A stretch of 64,000 nucleotides of DNA from Fasciolopsis buskii (Eukaryota; Platyhelminthes; Trematoda; Plagiorchiida; Fasciolidae), in assembly GCA_008360955.1 (NCBI GenBank), contig LUCM01002447.1:26520-90519 (forward strand). The letters are read 5' to 3'. Below are positions 38,190-48,295 of the stretch, piece by piece. Made by a program: the position numbers and the translations under genes. Numbering within the stretch: the stretch's first letter is position 1; every line of letters starts with the position of its first letter. The notes beneath the pieces are model-generated. The model did no database searches. It was given only the letters and a program-made list of their open reading frames with translations, and had not been told where the DNA came from.

Positions 38190-39380
38190 GACTTCTACAA
38201 GATATTTTCCATCGATGTTTATTCCTTTTTTACGAATGTACCTCTTCATGGCACATTTGACTATTTCTGCGATTTTATCTCTTCATCAAACATATCGCTG
38301 CTCATTACCGTTGACTGTTTACGAGAACTTATCATATCATGTAACCAAAATATTCGATTTGATTTCGAAGGCACCGCACGCAGACAAATCGATGGTGTGG
38401 CAATGGGCAGCCCATTATGCCCAACACTATCAGATGCATTTTTAACCGTGATAGAGATGAAGTTGAATGACTGTATTTCCAAACTGGTTTTGTGCAGACG
38501 ATTCGTCGACGTTAATTTATTTTCAATGATTTTGAAATTTTGTAAATATTTTGAAACTCTTTAATCCCGCTTACCCCAAATCTTTCAGCATTTTATGAAG
38601 AAGAGGCCAACGGCTGCTTTAATTTACTAGACATCAAATTCATAGGGGACTCGAATGAAACTACAAAACACCCCATCCATACAAATTTCACATGGAGTTG
38701 GCAGCATTTGCATTTCGCAAATTTTGCACCAATTGCAAATAAAAGCGTGTCAGGAGTATTTGCACGCCAGACACCTTCCCGGACGAAGACAATTTCCTTC
38801 GTGCAACACTCATTCGTTATGGTCAATCAGCAAAATTTATTGACTCCCGTAGTCGACAAAGGCTGAAGGGTGGTCCAGCCTATAAAGAAATAAGGAAAGC
38901 CTTCAGGGGAGATCATATTCTTAATAATGGGCATCACAGACTCAATTCAGCCATAAGTCGCACATTCCCAGCCACAGAACTTCACCTCATGCCAACCACC
39001 CGAAGGATCATTCTGAACCAACGTTGGTCTAGGCGGATTTCACATTCTGCCTCACATCTCGTGTACTATTTCACCTGCAGTTGTAGTGACATTAACATCA
39101 GCAGAACAAACCGAAGACTTTCACAAGGGATGTCCGAACATTCCCAAATGTCAAAAGGCAATGTACACAACCAAGCACAAATTTGACCCAATTTTATGTT
39201 CTCAATCCTTATTACGCAAATCTTACCTGAAGATTGTCGCCTTTAATGAAGCAATGCTGATCCGATTGCGCAACCCAGCTTTTTGTACATTGAGAACAGA
39301 CTTTGTGACTGCTATGGGGATGACGTCAACTATTGTTGTACTGAATTTAACATGTATGCCCGTTTACTGCAGTTTGTAAC
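38190..39380 (+). mobile_element. Penelope-like element: reverse transcriptase plus GIY-YIG endonuclease
   Basis: One frame stays open from 38214 to 38565: DVYSFFTNVPLHGTFDYF (motif A, consensus DVxSLFTNVP), RQIDGVAMGSPLCPTLSDAF (38379-38438, the Penelope hallmark QxDGVAMGSPL), then CRRFVDVN (38493-38516), where YVDD is expected. The second catalytic Asp is Val. After a frame change come NLLDIKFIGD and NFTWSWQHLHFANFAPIANK (family FLDxxI and TWTGxYxxFxSFxP). A second shift gives the GIY-YIG domain, VYYFTCSCSDINISRTNRRL (about 39060-39120), where Ile-Ser replaces the usual Ile-Gly. The C-terminus is KIVAFNEAMLIRLRNPAFC. Penelope-like elements use these two domains to copy themselves into target DNA. 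Frameshifts and altered catalytic residues make this copy inactive. The N-terminal part is not visible. Confidence 0.8.
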
Positions 39381-40289
39381 TGAATACTATATAATTCAGA
39401 GATTGTTTTACGTGAGGGTTTGAAAAGAGTAATACGAAATGTCAACATCCCACAGTACTGGTCTTCTTCTTCTACTTTTCAAATGGATATGAAGCACCCA
39501 ATATTTTAAATGCTTTGTCTATATTGCCTTCGCATCATTTGTCTCAAACCAGCAGATGATTTACTTAAACCTGAGTCTTTTTTAGGAATTCCTTTTCTGT
39601 AAAAATGAGTGAAACTTGTTGTCACAATAGAACCCGACGAGTAAGCAACGAGTAAAGTCACAGATCCAATGCAATAAAAACCAAGACTGTCTGGGGATGC
39701 AGTACTATTGATAAGTCAGTAAATAGCATGCGGGAAACTTGATTCTTGAGGTCACTGTCAAGGCATTCGTTAGAGCGCTTCCAACCACAGTTGCGTGTAG
39801 GAGAAGGACGACGCTTGGATGTGTCAGAATGCATCTTAAAATCTCACTGTCAAACAGGTGAATGAATGCAGCAAACAGAATTGGTGGAAAGTCTGTCCGG
39901 TGGCACGGAGCTCCTAACAGAGGAACCAATCAGATGGGAGAGTTGGGTGCACATAGAACTCGAAAACCAGAAGCTGTGAGCGTGCATGGCAATAGTGTTC
40001 TTGAGGAGATCCGACTGAAATGATGGGCATGGATAATGTATTAAATCATGCAATGACGAGATGGAAATCTTGGGCGAAAACACCAGCACTCCTGATGATC
40101 CCTCCTCATCTGGGTATTAATCTAAAAGATCCTCTTTAAATGCTTTCGTCTCCCTTGTCCAACATACAAAAAGATCTTTAGAGACACTAACAAAATTTCC
40201 ACTCTGATTTTCAGAATGTTCATTTAAAATCGAATGTGTTACAAGGTTCCAGCTGTTTTGGTTGACCTACGCATGTTTACCTTATTACT
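39381..40289. other. No gene recognised
   Basis: Minus-strand frames at 39705-39929 and 39850-40089 overlap but match nothing I know. They could be antisense shadows of an older element. Confidence 0.3.
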
Positions 40290-41000
40290 TTAAAAGCGAA
40301 ACTCAGTGCAAAGATCTGGGTAGCAATATCATTAGTTGATATGGTAAGAGTTCTTCGAGTTGCTGTTCTTTTCTGTATTCGGCCACCACGCACGCCAACA
40401 AGTTATCAGCTAATTCCACCTGCTAATTATTTAAGTAATCCGATGATTTGCCTCCCTTCGGGATGTACACAAAACAAAGCCTCAGATAGCCTTTCCACCA
40501 ACTGCCTTCCGAGCATAATTGTTCTGTTCGAACTAGTTTAACTCTTATATTATTTACAATCTGCTTGCCTACCCAATCATCTTCGATCAACACGAACCCT
40601 CCTCAAGGTAAATTCTGAGAAATAGTTAGGGGTCGTTATCCATAAACTTCTGAATTGGTCACTTCACATTTCCACCCATGTTAACGACCTTCGAAGATTA
40701 TCATCCAGGTAGGAATGCTTCGGGAACTCAGCACAAAGCCAAGTGCCACCTTTAGTTTCATTTGTCAATGGGTTTTCCATCAATCTCTTACTTTCCCTCT
40801 GCCGTTTTTTCAGGACTGCTGAAGAGGAACTATGAAGTCCTTCTCCAGCGACTGACAATTGTAAGTTGTGCATGTTTTGCACTACTGAGAGGTCTATCCA
40901 ACAAAATGCGTGGTCAACATTAGTGTATAACACGTTTGCATGCATGATCCTGATTTCCTATATAATTATCTGTCAGAGTGTATCTGCTGTGTTTCGACAT
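40290..41000 (+). mobile_element. CR1-like element, late reverse transcriptase fragment
   Basis: A frame from about 40290 to 40541 reads KIWVAISLVDMVRVLRV and later NPMICLPSGC and LSTNCLPSI. It is followed in other frames by KVNSEK-stop-LGVVIHKLLN, then WSLHISTHVNDLRRLSS (about 40606-40700). The latter aligns with KVDSAKYLGITFEKKLGRSL and HISNFVQNLRRLSF of the minus-strand CR1-like copy at 6.4 kb, so both belong to the same or a closely related family. Motif A and the YADD box are not visible. Multiple stops indicate a dead, truncated fragment. Confidence 0.45.
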
Positions 41001-43346
41001 ACTCAGCTTTTTTCCATGCCCTCCGAGTCAATACCAATTGAAACTTCAGTTTGCTTCATTTAGCACCCCTCAAGGCCAACCGAGATCCTCTTTTAGTTGC
41101 CTATCTGAGCGACCTTTCACAAGTAACCATATTATTAATTTAACTGCTTTTGGTTATGTTCTTGACGAAGTGATCAGTGTAACCGTTCGGTTTTTAATCG
41201 GAACGCTGTTATTTGTGTCATGAAATTGCATATAGTGCACTGCAATACAGTCTGACTGTTAACCTGTTTGGTAAAATGCGATCGCGCTTCGGTGGAATTC
41301 ATATAACCACAAACTGACATGTCTTTCTTATATCATAGGAGTAATATACGATTAGGACTCGTATCAACTGGGAATCTGAAGGCTTGATCGAATTGAATTT
41401 CTTCATCCTGATTCAAAAACAGGGTTAAAACTGCTTGGGTTCATTACCAGTTACTGAAATTAGCAAGGAAATTGTCCGGAATGAAGACCTTCACAGAGTT
41501 AGTGCGCTCGGGCAGACCGTAAGCAACCGTTTGTTCTGAAATTTTATGAGGTTATATAGTTCCTGTTACTTGACTAGACAAGAATGGGCCTGACTACAAG
41601 TGATAGGACCTACTCAAAGGGTTACAGATTTTGACAAGGTGCTTTGATGTCATTAAAACCTCTGCGTATTCTATCGCGTTTGTGAATTAATGCAGTTCCA
41701 GTAGAGATTGAAAAATGATCCTTCCACATGGCTTTTGAAACAAAACCGGCCAAATTTTCTTTCTAATCAAGAACTGTTTACCTTCCCAGCCATCTACTTT
41801 ATACGCTGTCGAACTGTTCGGACAAAAGAGTGTTTCCTAGTAGCACACAGATTCCTGACCAAATTGGGAAACTTCGGGAAGTTTATCCTGACTTTACCGG
41901 ACTACTTTTATTGCGGCATCTGCACGCATTTCCAGCGTAAGTTTATTTTAAAAAAAAATAGCATTCATCCCACGCTCGATTTTTGCACGAGGGGCGACAG
42001 AATACTTCCGTACTGGTGTTTAACCAAGCATAGTAAGCATTAAGTGAAAACTTCAATCTGAACTGCATGGTGCAGATAGCTTTTGGAGATGTTGTCTACC
42101 GTATTTGTACTCTGTGCAAGTGGGAGATTTTTTGCACTGCACCAAATCTACTCACATGAAGCAGAGGCAGGGGTGGGTTCGCTAGACTTTGCGGTAACAT
42201 AAACTTACAAATTAAAGAAAGTCCCAAATATCAAAACGGAATGTTAGATTCTCACACATAGTTTGCATAAACTTCAGTCGAAACGTAGTCATGATGTTTA
42301 ACGTATATTGTTCGCCTACGGTCAGACAATCGACATCGACAGGACAAAGATCCTAACAAGGCGAGGTCAGTCAAATTCCGAATGTTCTAACCGTCCATCG
42401 GCAACGGACCGCTTTTGTACCAATACGTTTTTGCTGCTGGGTGAATATGTGGAGGAAAACCGGCATGACACACACAAAAGATTGTTGGAATCATCAGATG
42501 CTTTTTGTCAACCACTTTCTTCGCACTAACATCTGCCAATACTTCTTATTTGTTGGGGCGCGCAAAAGAACAATGCTATTTCTAAATCAATTTAGCAACA
42601 AAGATCAGTCAGAATACAATTAATCCGGAAATGTCTGACCATACTACCAGTGGAAATGAGCCCCTTTATCTGATGTGCAAATTAGAACGGATACTTGCGC
42701 ATTTTGTATTTGTCGAGTGCCAATCTGAAATTAGCTTATTGTGGCATGGACGTTTTTATCCATGAAGATATGTTTGCGTCGAAGTGGCGAGCCAGAAATA
42801 TTGAAACCTTTTGGCACCGCAATGTCAGACCTAATGAACTGATTGATAAGCCACCCTCAGTTTAAATTTTCGTCTTAAGTATATCCAGTTTTAAATTATA
42901 AAGCGTTACATTTACGAAATACCAAACGAATCCACCGTGCTCAACTGGAAATCAGTTATACCCAAACGGAAACAGTTATTTATGTCTTCGTGTAAATTTT
43001 ACAACAAATATTTTTTCTTTTGATTCTGAGGTAGTTTATTTTGAACGTCATGAGGGGGAGGAAAATCACTTGGATGGTTCCAGTTTCAGCGGATATGCAA
43101 TTTGGACTAAGCGAGCAATAACGTAAGAAGTGCGACTGTCCTGTAAAACAGCGGAAAACTTAACGGGTTAATTCGGCGGCCCATTAATGTGGTCGATGTT
43201 AGCAGTATGAGCATTATTTCGCTGAACGCAAATCACACTGTTTTCACCCTGAAGGTCTCACTATGCGTCATAATCAAGAATTACAGATGGTGGCTAAAAT
43301 GGGATATCAATCGAATTTCTGCCGTGTTTGCTGGCCGAGTAACACC
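41001..43346. other. No gene recognised
   Basis: A plus-strand frame at 41708-42043 (111 codons) has no recognisable domain. No repeats shared with the rest of the window. Confidence 0.35.
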
Positions 43347-43373
43347 ATCCTTACGGTCTGTTGCCGTAAGGAT
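43347..43373. other. Perfect 10-bp stem-loop
   Basis: ATCCTTACGG, a 7-base loop TCTGTTG, then CCGTAAGGAT. The stem is perfect. It could fold in RNA or DNA, but there is no terminator context in a eukaryote and no adjacent gene. Confidence 0.8.
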
Positions 43374-43490
43374 CAGTAAATTCCAGCTGCATAATAGTAA
43401 TACAGACTCAATTATCTCTTATTCTATGCCGCAGAACGCTGGTGCGGAGAGGACACATGACGTTTGTTGCACGAGTTTCAACGAGACCAC

Positions 43491-43512
43491 CATATATATA
43501 TATATATATATA
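43491..43512. repeat. Short (AT)n microsatellite
   Basis: About 10 to 11 AT units. Confidence 0.9.
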
Positions 43513-43967
43513 CTATGAGTAAAGCGTTGGAAACACGGTAAAAGAAGACAATGTGAGAAAAACATAATACAAGGAGAAACATTTCGTGGAGTTCACCATA
43601 AATGTGGCTCACCCACGTGGTCGATTGCTCATGCTAATCGTTATCTTACGGAGTTGACAATATCCGGCTGCCCAAACTAGCGTTGTCTTAAGGGTACTTA
43701 GTCAGTCTTTTATTCCAGGACCAAAACCGCAATATAGAAAAATGAAACGGATCATTCGCAAAACGTTGAGAACCAATGGTTCGTGCAGCAACCTCTATGC
43801 GTTTTGGTCATCTAAGATTAGAGACCCATCAGTCCTCAGGGGTCCACGCCAATCCCTCGAAGGAAAAATGAAGTTCTTAGACTTGTTATAGATTTCAGCG
43901 TTTTTCCAAGTGATTTGTCATATAATGTCAGCATTTAACTTTCTAATGAAAATCATGGGAGCATTGT

Positions 43968-44072
43968 GCAGCTGTTTCACCTTTGTTAGGAACCATCAGC
44001 TGTGCGTATCCATCGAGCCGGAATCGGAACGCGAATCCGGGGCGAACGACTGTGAGTCGAACGTCTTCGCCT
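43968..44072 (-). repeat. SINE, 5'-truncated, tRNA-derived family
   Basis: Reverse-complemented, it reads GGCGAAGACGTTCGACTCAC at its 5' side and GTTCCTAACAAAGGTGAAAC then AGCTG at its 3' side. Both match the SINE at 56884 (GGCTAAGGCGTTCGACTCAG and ATTCTTAACAAGGATGAAAC then AGCTG). The A-box side of the tRNA-like head is lost at about 44072. The B-box region reads GGATTCGCGTTCC. Confidence 0.6.
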
Positions 44073-44899
44073 GATTTTTAAAGGTTCATCCAACATGATA
44101 TAGCGTCGAAGTGCACGACAGCATTCTGCAGGCCACAGCTGTTTAAAAGCACCAGATCGGGGACAAAATTATTTGTCGGAAGCAAAGGCATTAACGGAGA
44201 GCAGAACAGAACTTTACTACTTGGTAATTTGTAACTGGAGATTTCATGTTAATTTCTAGTTGATTCGTCATGCAGCATCAACATCGTAATGGGCATGCAC
44301 TAACGATGTTTCCTAACAGAGATGAGAGAGATGTACAGTGAGTCCTTGATTTGCAATGGCAGGTTAGATATTTACATTCGAGGGCGAATCTTAATTCTCA
44401 TCAAATCTCCTGCCACTGCAAAGATTTCGGTTTCTCAGGAAGAAATTTCATGGCCATATACAATAGTGATTTACATTCGTTGCGATTTCTATGGTAGTTT
44501 TCAATGGAAACGGTTACCAGCTAAAAGATCCTCCATGTTATCGGCACTGTCACTGACAATTCGAGACCCCTGATATAGGGAATATGGGACCAACTTATTG
44601 AGGCTGGCCGCCAATTAATGGCCGGCGCCAAAATTTCCCGGTTCATTCGTTGTGAACAGTATACAATACGGCATTACCCGCCTGCGATCCATGCACGATA
44701 GACGACCGCTGTGACGGAAAAACTTACCATTAGCTTCTTTTTACAATGACAGAGGGCCCTGACTGAAAATATCCAAGCTTATATGCTTCATGCGTCTGAT
44801 TCCACTTTGTGGTTTAAATTTAATCATGATATAATCAGTCACTTTTCAATCAAACCAAAAACGTTCTTCATGAAAGTATTTAGGACCTTGATAACCACT
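44073..44899. other. No gene recognised
   Basis: A 13-bp near-perfect inverted repeat (TTGCAATGGCAGG at about 44353 and CCTGCCACTGCAA at about 44410) brackets 44 bases. The coding content of the frame at 44322-44573 is not recognisable. Confidence 0.4.
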
Positions 44900-45421
44900 A
44901 TTGTTCGAAGTTGAACTCCGATAGCTTATAAAGGAGCCCTAGAGTAGGCAGTCTGACTTTCTACTTGTGTAAAGAATCTGCGACGGTAGCCTGTTCAAAT
45001 CAGGACGCTTCGGCACTACAAGATGAAGCAAAGCACCATCTCCCGAGTTGTATACCAATGTGTTTTTCCAATCCTTCTTTACTGTTCTCCTGTTGTTTTT
45101 CTAGGTTTATCTAAGAAAGACTAGAATTCTTCGCCGCGGGCTATCAATTATTAGCCTCGGGCCTTCGTATCACTAACCGAATTGCCCTTTAATCTATGTG
45201 ATCAACAATTATCGGCATGGGCGAAATTTGCTAACAAAATTCTTTCAGATCCCATGCATCCTCTGCACAAAGACCTTTCAAAATGTCGCTCTCATATTTC
45301 TACACAATCCGCTTTTCGTTCCATACCGTCTAGAATCAATATCTATAGGAATTCCACTGTCCCATATTTAGCAAGATTTTGGACCAACCTTGGCCGGGTT
45401 TCAGCCGAATTTCTGAGCAAC
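44900..45421 (+). mobile_element. CR1-like element, 3' end, plus-strand copy
   Basis: The region starts diverged: the reading frame around 44910-44990 is only loosely like NIDENLKRTAHIFTCVKLSD of the copy at 48.7 kb. From 44994 to 45421 it is nearly identical to the minus-strand copies. The protein end includes KSGRFGTTR, SKAPSPELYTNVFFQSFF, ILSDPMHPLHKDLSKCRSH, RSIPSRINIYRNSTVPYLAR and ILDQPWPGFSRISEQ in alternate frames. The shared sequence ends at TTCTGAGCAAC (45421). It has no catalytic motif and is 5'-truncated. Confidence 0.75.
44994..45421 (+). repeat. 428-bp block, inverted copy of 48296-48723
   Basis: Compared by eye with the reverse complement of 48296-48723 there is one difference (G at 45025). 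The first 396 bases of the minus-strand equivalent are also identical at 46018-46413. Flanks on both sides are far more diverged. Confidence 0.85.
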
Positions 45422-45575
45422 GTACCACAATGTGCCATGATTATTCTTCGATCAGTTATTTTTCACACTTTTACAAGGTGATGAGTGTAAATTCCTTTTT
45501 TTCTCATTTAATTTTTTTGACTGAAATGCGACATTATATTTTGCACGCAAAAGTCTATACAATACAGTACAATAC
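45422..45575. repeat. Left arm of diverged inverted repeat
   Basis: It pairs with the reverse complement of 45840-46017 at perhaps 70-75% with indels. Shared runs include GATGAGTGTA, TTTTTTGACTGA, GCAAAAGTCTAT and ATACAAT. It directly continues the near-identical CR1 arms inward, so the whole inverted repeat runs 44994-46413 around a 260-base centre. Confidence 0.65.
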
Positions 45576-45599
45576 CTTCAAAGGGAAAAGTGAAAATAT

Positions 45600-45838
45600 T
45601 TGAAATGACTGAGTAATTGCCAACACAGCGGCCCACCTTCGCCTTCACACTGTTGGACTCAGGTTGATCACATTGCCGTCGGTCACCGATGGCGTGTATC
45701 AATCGAGGGCTGTCGATCATTCTGATCCACAACCATGCATTCAAACCATGCTTTGGTTCGTGCTCGCTTTGGTTTACGCTTAGGCTGTGGTCACACCGGC
45801 ACGAAACCGTACGTCATGCACAGCTGCCATTAGATGAT
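45600..45838 (+). mobile_element. RTE-type endonuclease fragment
   Basis: Plus-strand sequence CTTCACACTGTTGGACTCAG (about 45642), then GATCACATTGCCGTCGGTCA and a run around CGAGGGCTGTCGATCATTCT, matches the late endonuclease region of the RTE pieces at 21190 and 57300. The residues read WTQIDHI-like, then RGLSIILIHNHAFK (family SRIVDHS, DSDHAL). It is a short isolated piece in the centre of the large inverted repeat. Confidence 0.55.
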
Positions 45839-45839
45839 T

Positions 45840-46017
45840 ATTGTATTTTATTGCATAGACTTTTGCATACCAAAAATAATTTCGCATATCAGTCAAAAAA
45901 TTTGAGGGTAAGAATAAAAAAGGAAAAATAAGTAAATAAAAAAGTTAAAAATACACTCATCGCCTCGTAAATATTTAAAAGATTTCATCCGGAAATAATC
46001 GCAACACATTATGACAG
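45840..46017. repeat. Right arm of diverged inverted repeat
   Basis: Reverse-complement partner of 45422-45575. It is AT-rich with A-runs (GGAAAAATAAGTAAATAAAA) that account for most length differences between the arms. Confidence 0.65.
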
Positions 46018-48285
46018 GTTGCTCAGAAATTCGGCTGAAACCCGGCCAAGGTTGGTCCAAAATCTTGCTAAATATGGGACAGTGGAATTCCTATAGATAT
46101 TGATTCTAGACGGTATGGAACGAAAAGCGGATTGTGTAGAAATATGAGAGCGACATTTTGAAAGGTCTTTGTGCAGAGGATGCATGGGATCTGAAAGAAT
46201 TTTGTTAGCAAATTTCGCCCATGCCGATAATTGTTGATCACATAGATTAAAGGGCAATTCGGTTAGTGATACGAAGGCCCGAGGCTAATAATTGATAGCC
46301 CGCGGCGAAGAATTCTAGTCTTTCTTAGATAAACCTAGAAAAACAACAGGAGAACAGTAAAGAAGGATTGGAAAAACACATTGGTATACAACTCGGGAGA
46401 TGGTGCTTTGCTTNNNNNNNNNNNNNNNNNNNNNNNNNAATCTTGTAGTGCCGAAGCGTCCTGATTTGAAATGACAAGCCATTGATGAGAGTGTTTACAC
46501 AGGTGACAAATGTGAGCAGTTCGCTTTCAGCGATTTTCATCGATTATTAAAACTCCCAGATAGTTCACATTCAACCCCTGGTAAGTGTTTTGAGTTGATG
46601 AAAGACGTTTCGGATGGTTTAGCCGACCGAGAGTAAAGAACGGACATCGAAAAACATTTGATGTGTTTGCGATGTCAAATCAACTCGTGCAGACAACATC
46701 GTAAACAAGAGATGGGTTGTCGAGAGAAGAAGAACTTTGAAAATCATCATTTTTCGAAATGGCCTGAGATAGGGGAAACATCATCAGCATTCTTTAAACA
46801 GACGACAGGGGGAGCTGGTTGCCGGTTGCTGATGTAAGGAGAAGAAAGAGGAAGCGGTGACAAGAGGCAGCACCTGCAGCAGGCCTGAGTTGTTATCAAC
46901 GGGTTTCAGGTCTTCACCGTCCATTCGTGGGCACTGGGTTTCGGTAGTAATGTAATTCAGGAGCAGCCCATGCTAATTTAAAGAACTGGGAAAAACTAAA
47001 TGTTTCTAGTTTTTGAGGTAGAAGAGACCGTTTGGGGGACAGAATCGAATGCCGACTATAGCCGTAGAAAGCCACAAACGTACGGATTTCCTTGATGCGT
47101 TTAGGGGACTTACAAATGTGCTATGAATGAGGAGGCAACACGTCCAAATGGACCTGTTAGATTTATAGGCCAAACTGAAAAGGCGTTGTCTTGAGGGTAC
47201 ATAGAAAACAGGCGTTAATTATAGCACGCTCCGGTCATTAAGGTGATGGACAAGATGGTTTGCTTTAAAGCAGTAGAACTGCTGGATGTTGGGTTGGAAT
47301 AATTACTGAGGGGTCTCCAGTATTCAGGTGGAAGACGAACTTAATGATGAGTTAAATCAGAGCAGAAAAGAGAATGCCTACGTCGGACCACGAGCGACTT
47401 TTATATTCTTAAAGAGGTAAGAGCAGACTGCAGAGACCAATCCCTGTGGTAATTTTAGTGGTGCGAAAATGTTGGATACCTCTTCCTAGAAACCTGTATC
47501 TGTCCTGACCAAATATGACCAGGTTATAAGTAGAATGATGATGAAAGGCCCGATTGATGCTGCGAACATCCGCAGTTTTCATATGCTTCTTCTTTCTCCC
47601 ACACAACAGATCGATGCCTTGCCATAAGAATCGATTGTTTTACCACTCAACATTACTGGCAAACGTCATGTCGATGCGTTGATTTAGTTTTTATTAGGCT
47701 TGGAATATACCGCATCCGAGTTAGTACGGGATCTGTAGAAGTGCTCTTGCATCTTCTTAAGATTTCAGTTTTTGGGGTGCAGATACGCCTATTTGGGACG
47801 AATAGTGTTTCTGAGAACTGGCAAATATCGAAGATGCGTTGGCCGTCTCTGGAAAGTTTTGATATTGTCATTGAGCAGGATTCAAAAGAGAAACAGGTAA
47901 TCTGAGCGAAAGGATTTCTGGAAGAAGAGTAAGGTTGTGCGTGAAAGGTACGGAGGCGAACTCGGATTGGATTTGTTCGCCTAGAATTGGAACTACCTAG
48001 ATTATATCTTGCCTTGTCAGAAGGAGACTTATGATCCTACGTGAATTGAGCACGCAGTTTCGGGAAAAAACTTCAGGGGTGGTTAATAACCTTGTCTTAA
48101 AATGGAACACCGCCTCTGTGGGATGGAACGCATAAATCAGTCAAATGAAACCACATGCAAGTGGCCAGAGTGAGGCAGTGATTGAATCAGCTACCAATAA
48201 AATGCAAAACTCGTCCGCAAGAAAATAACAACGAAGCTGAAAAATAGTCGAAGAATTATGTGATATTGTGTTGCGAGCCAAAAAA
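46018..48285 (-). mobile_element. CR1-like element, copy 1 (minus), error-rich
   Basis: The minus-strand order follows copy 2: the C-terminal block (46018-46413, identical to copy 2), then a 25-N gap, then 46439-48285, which tracks 48692-50519 base by base but with frequent single-base insertions, losses and changes. Recognisable pieces include the NADD-type catalytic box (about 46780-46791) and a short endonuclease-end region. Frames are broken every few dozen bases, unlike copy 2. Its right end (GCGAGCCAAAAAA at 48285) lies inside the endonuclease of the element. A 10-base CT-rich spacer then separates it from the 3' end of copy 2. It may be a real tandem copy or a poorly corrected duplicate made during assembly. 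Confidence 0.7.
46414..46438. other. Assembly gap, 25 N
   Basis: The sequence left (TGGTGCTTTGCTT) and right (AATCTTGTAGTGCC) of the gap is directly contiguous in copy 2 at 48691/48692, so by comparison no sequence is missing. Confidence 0.99.
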
Positions 48286-48295
48286 TCTCTCTCCC
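48286..48295. other. 10-base CT-rich spacer between CR1 copies
   Basis: TCTCTCTCCC, found only at this head-to-tail junction. Confidence 0.6.
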
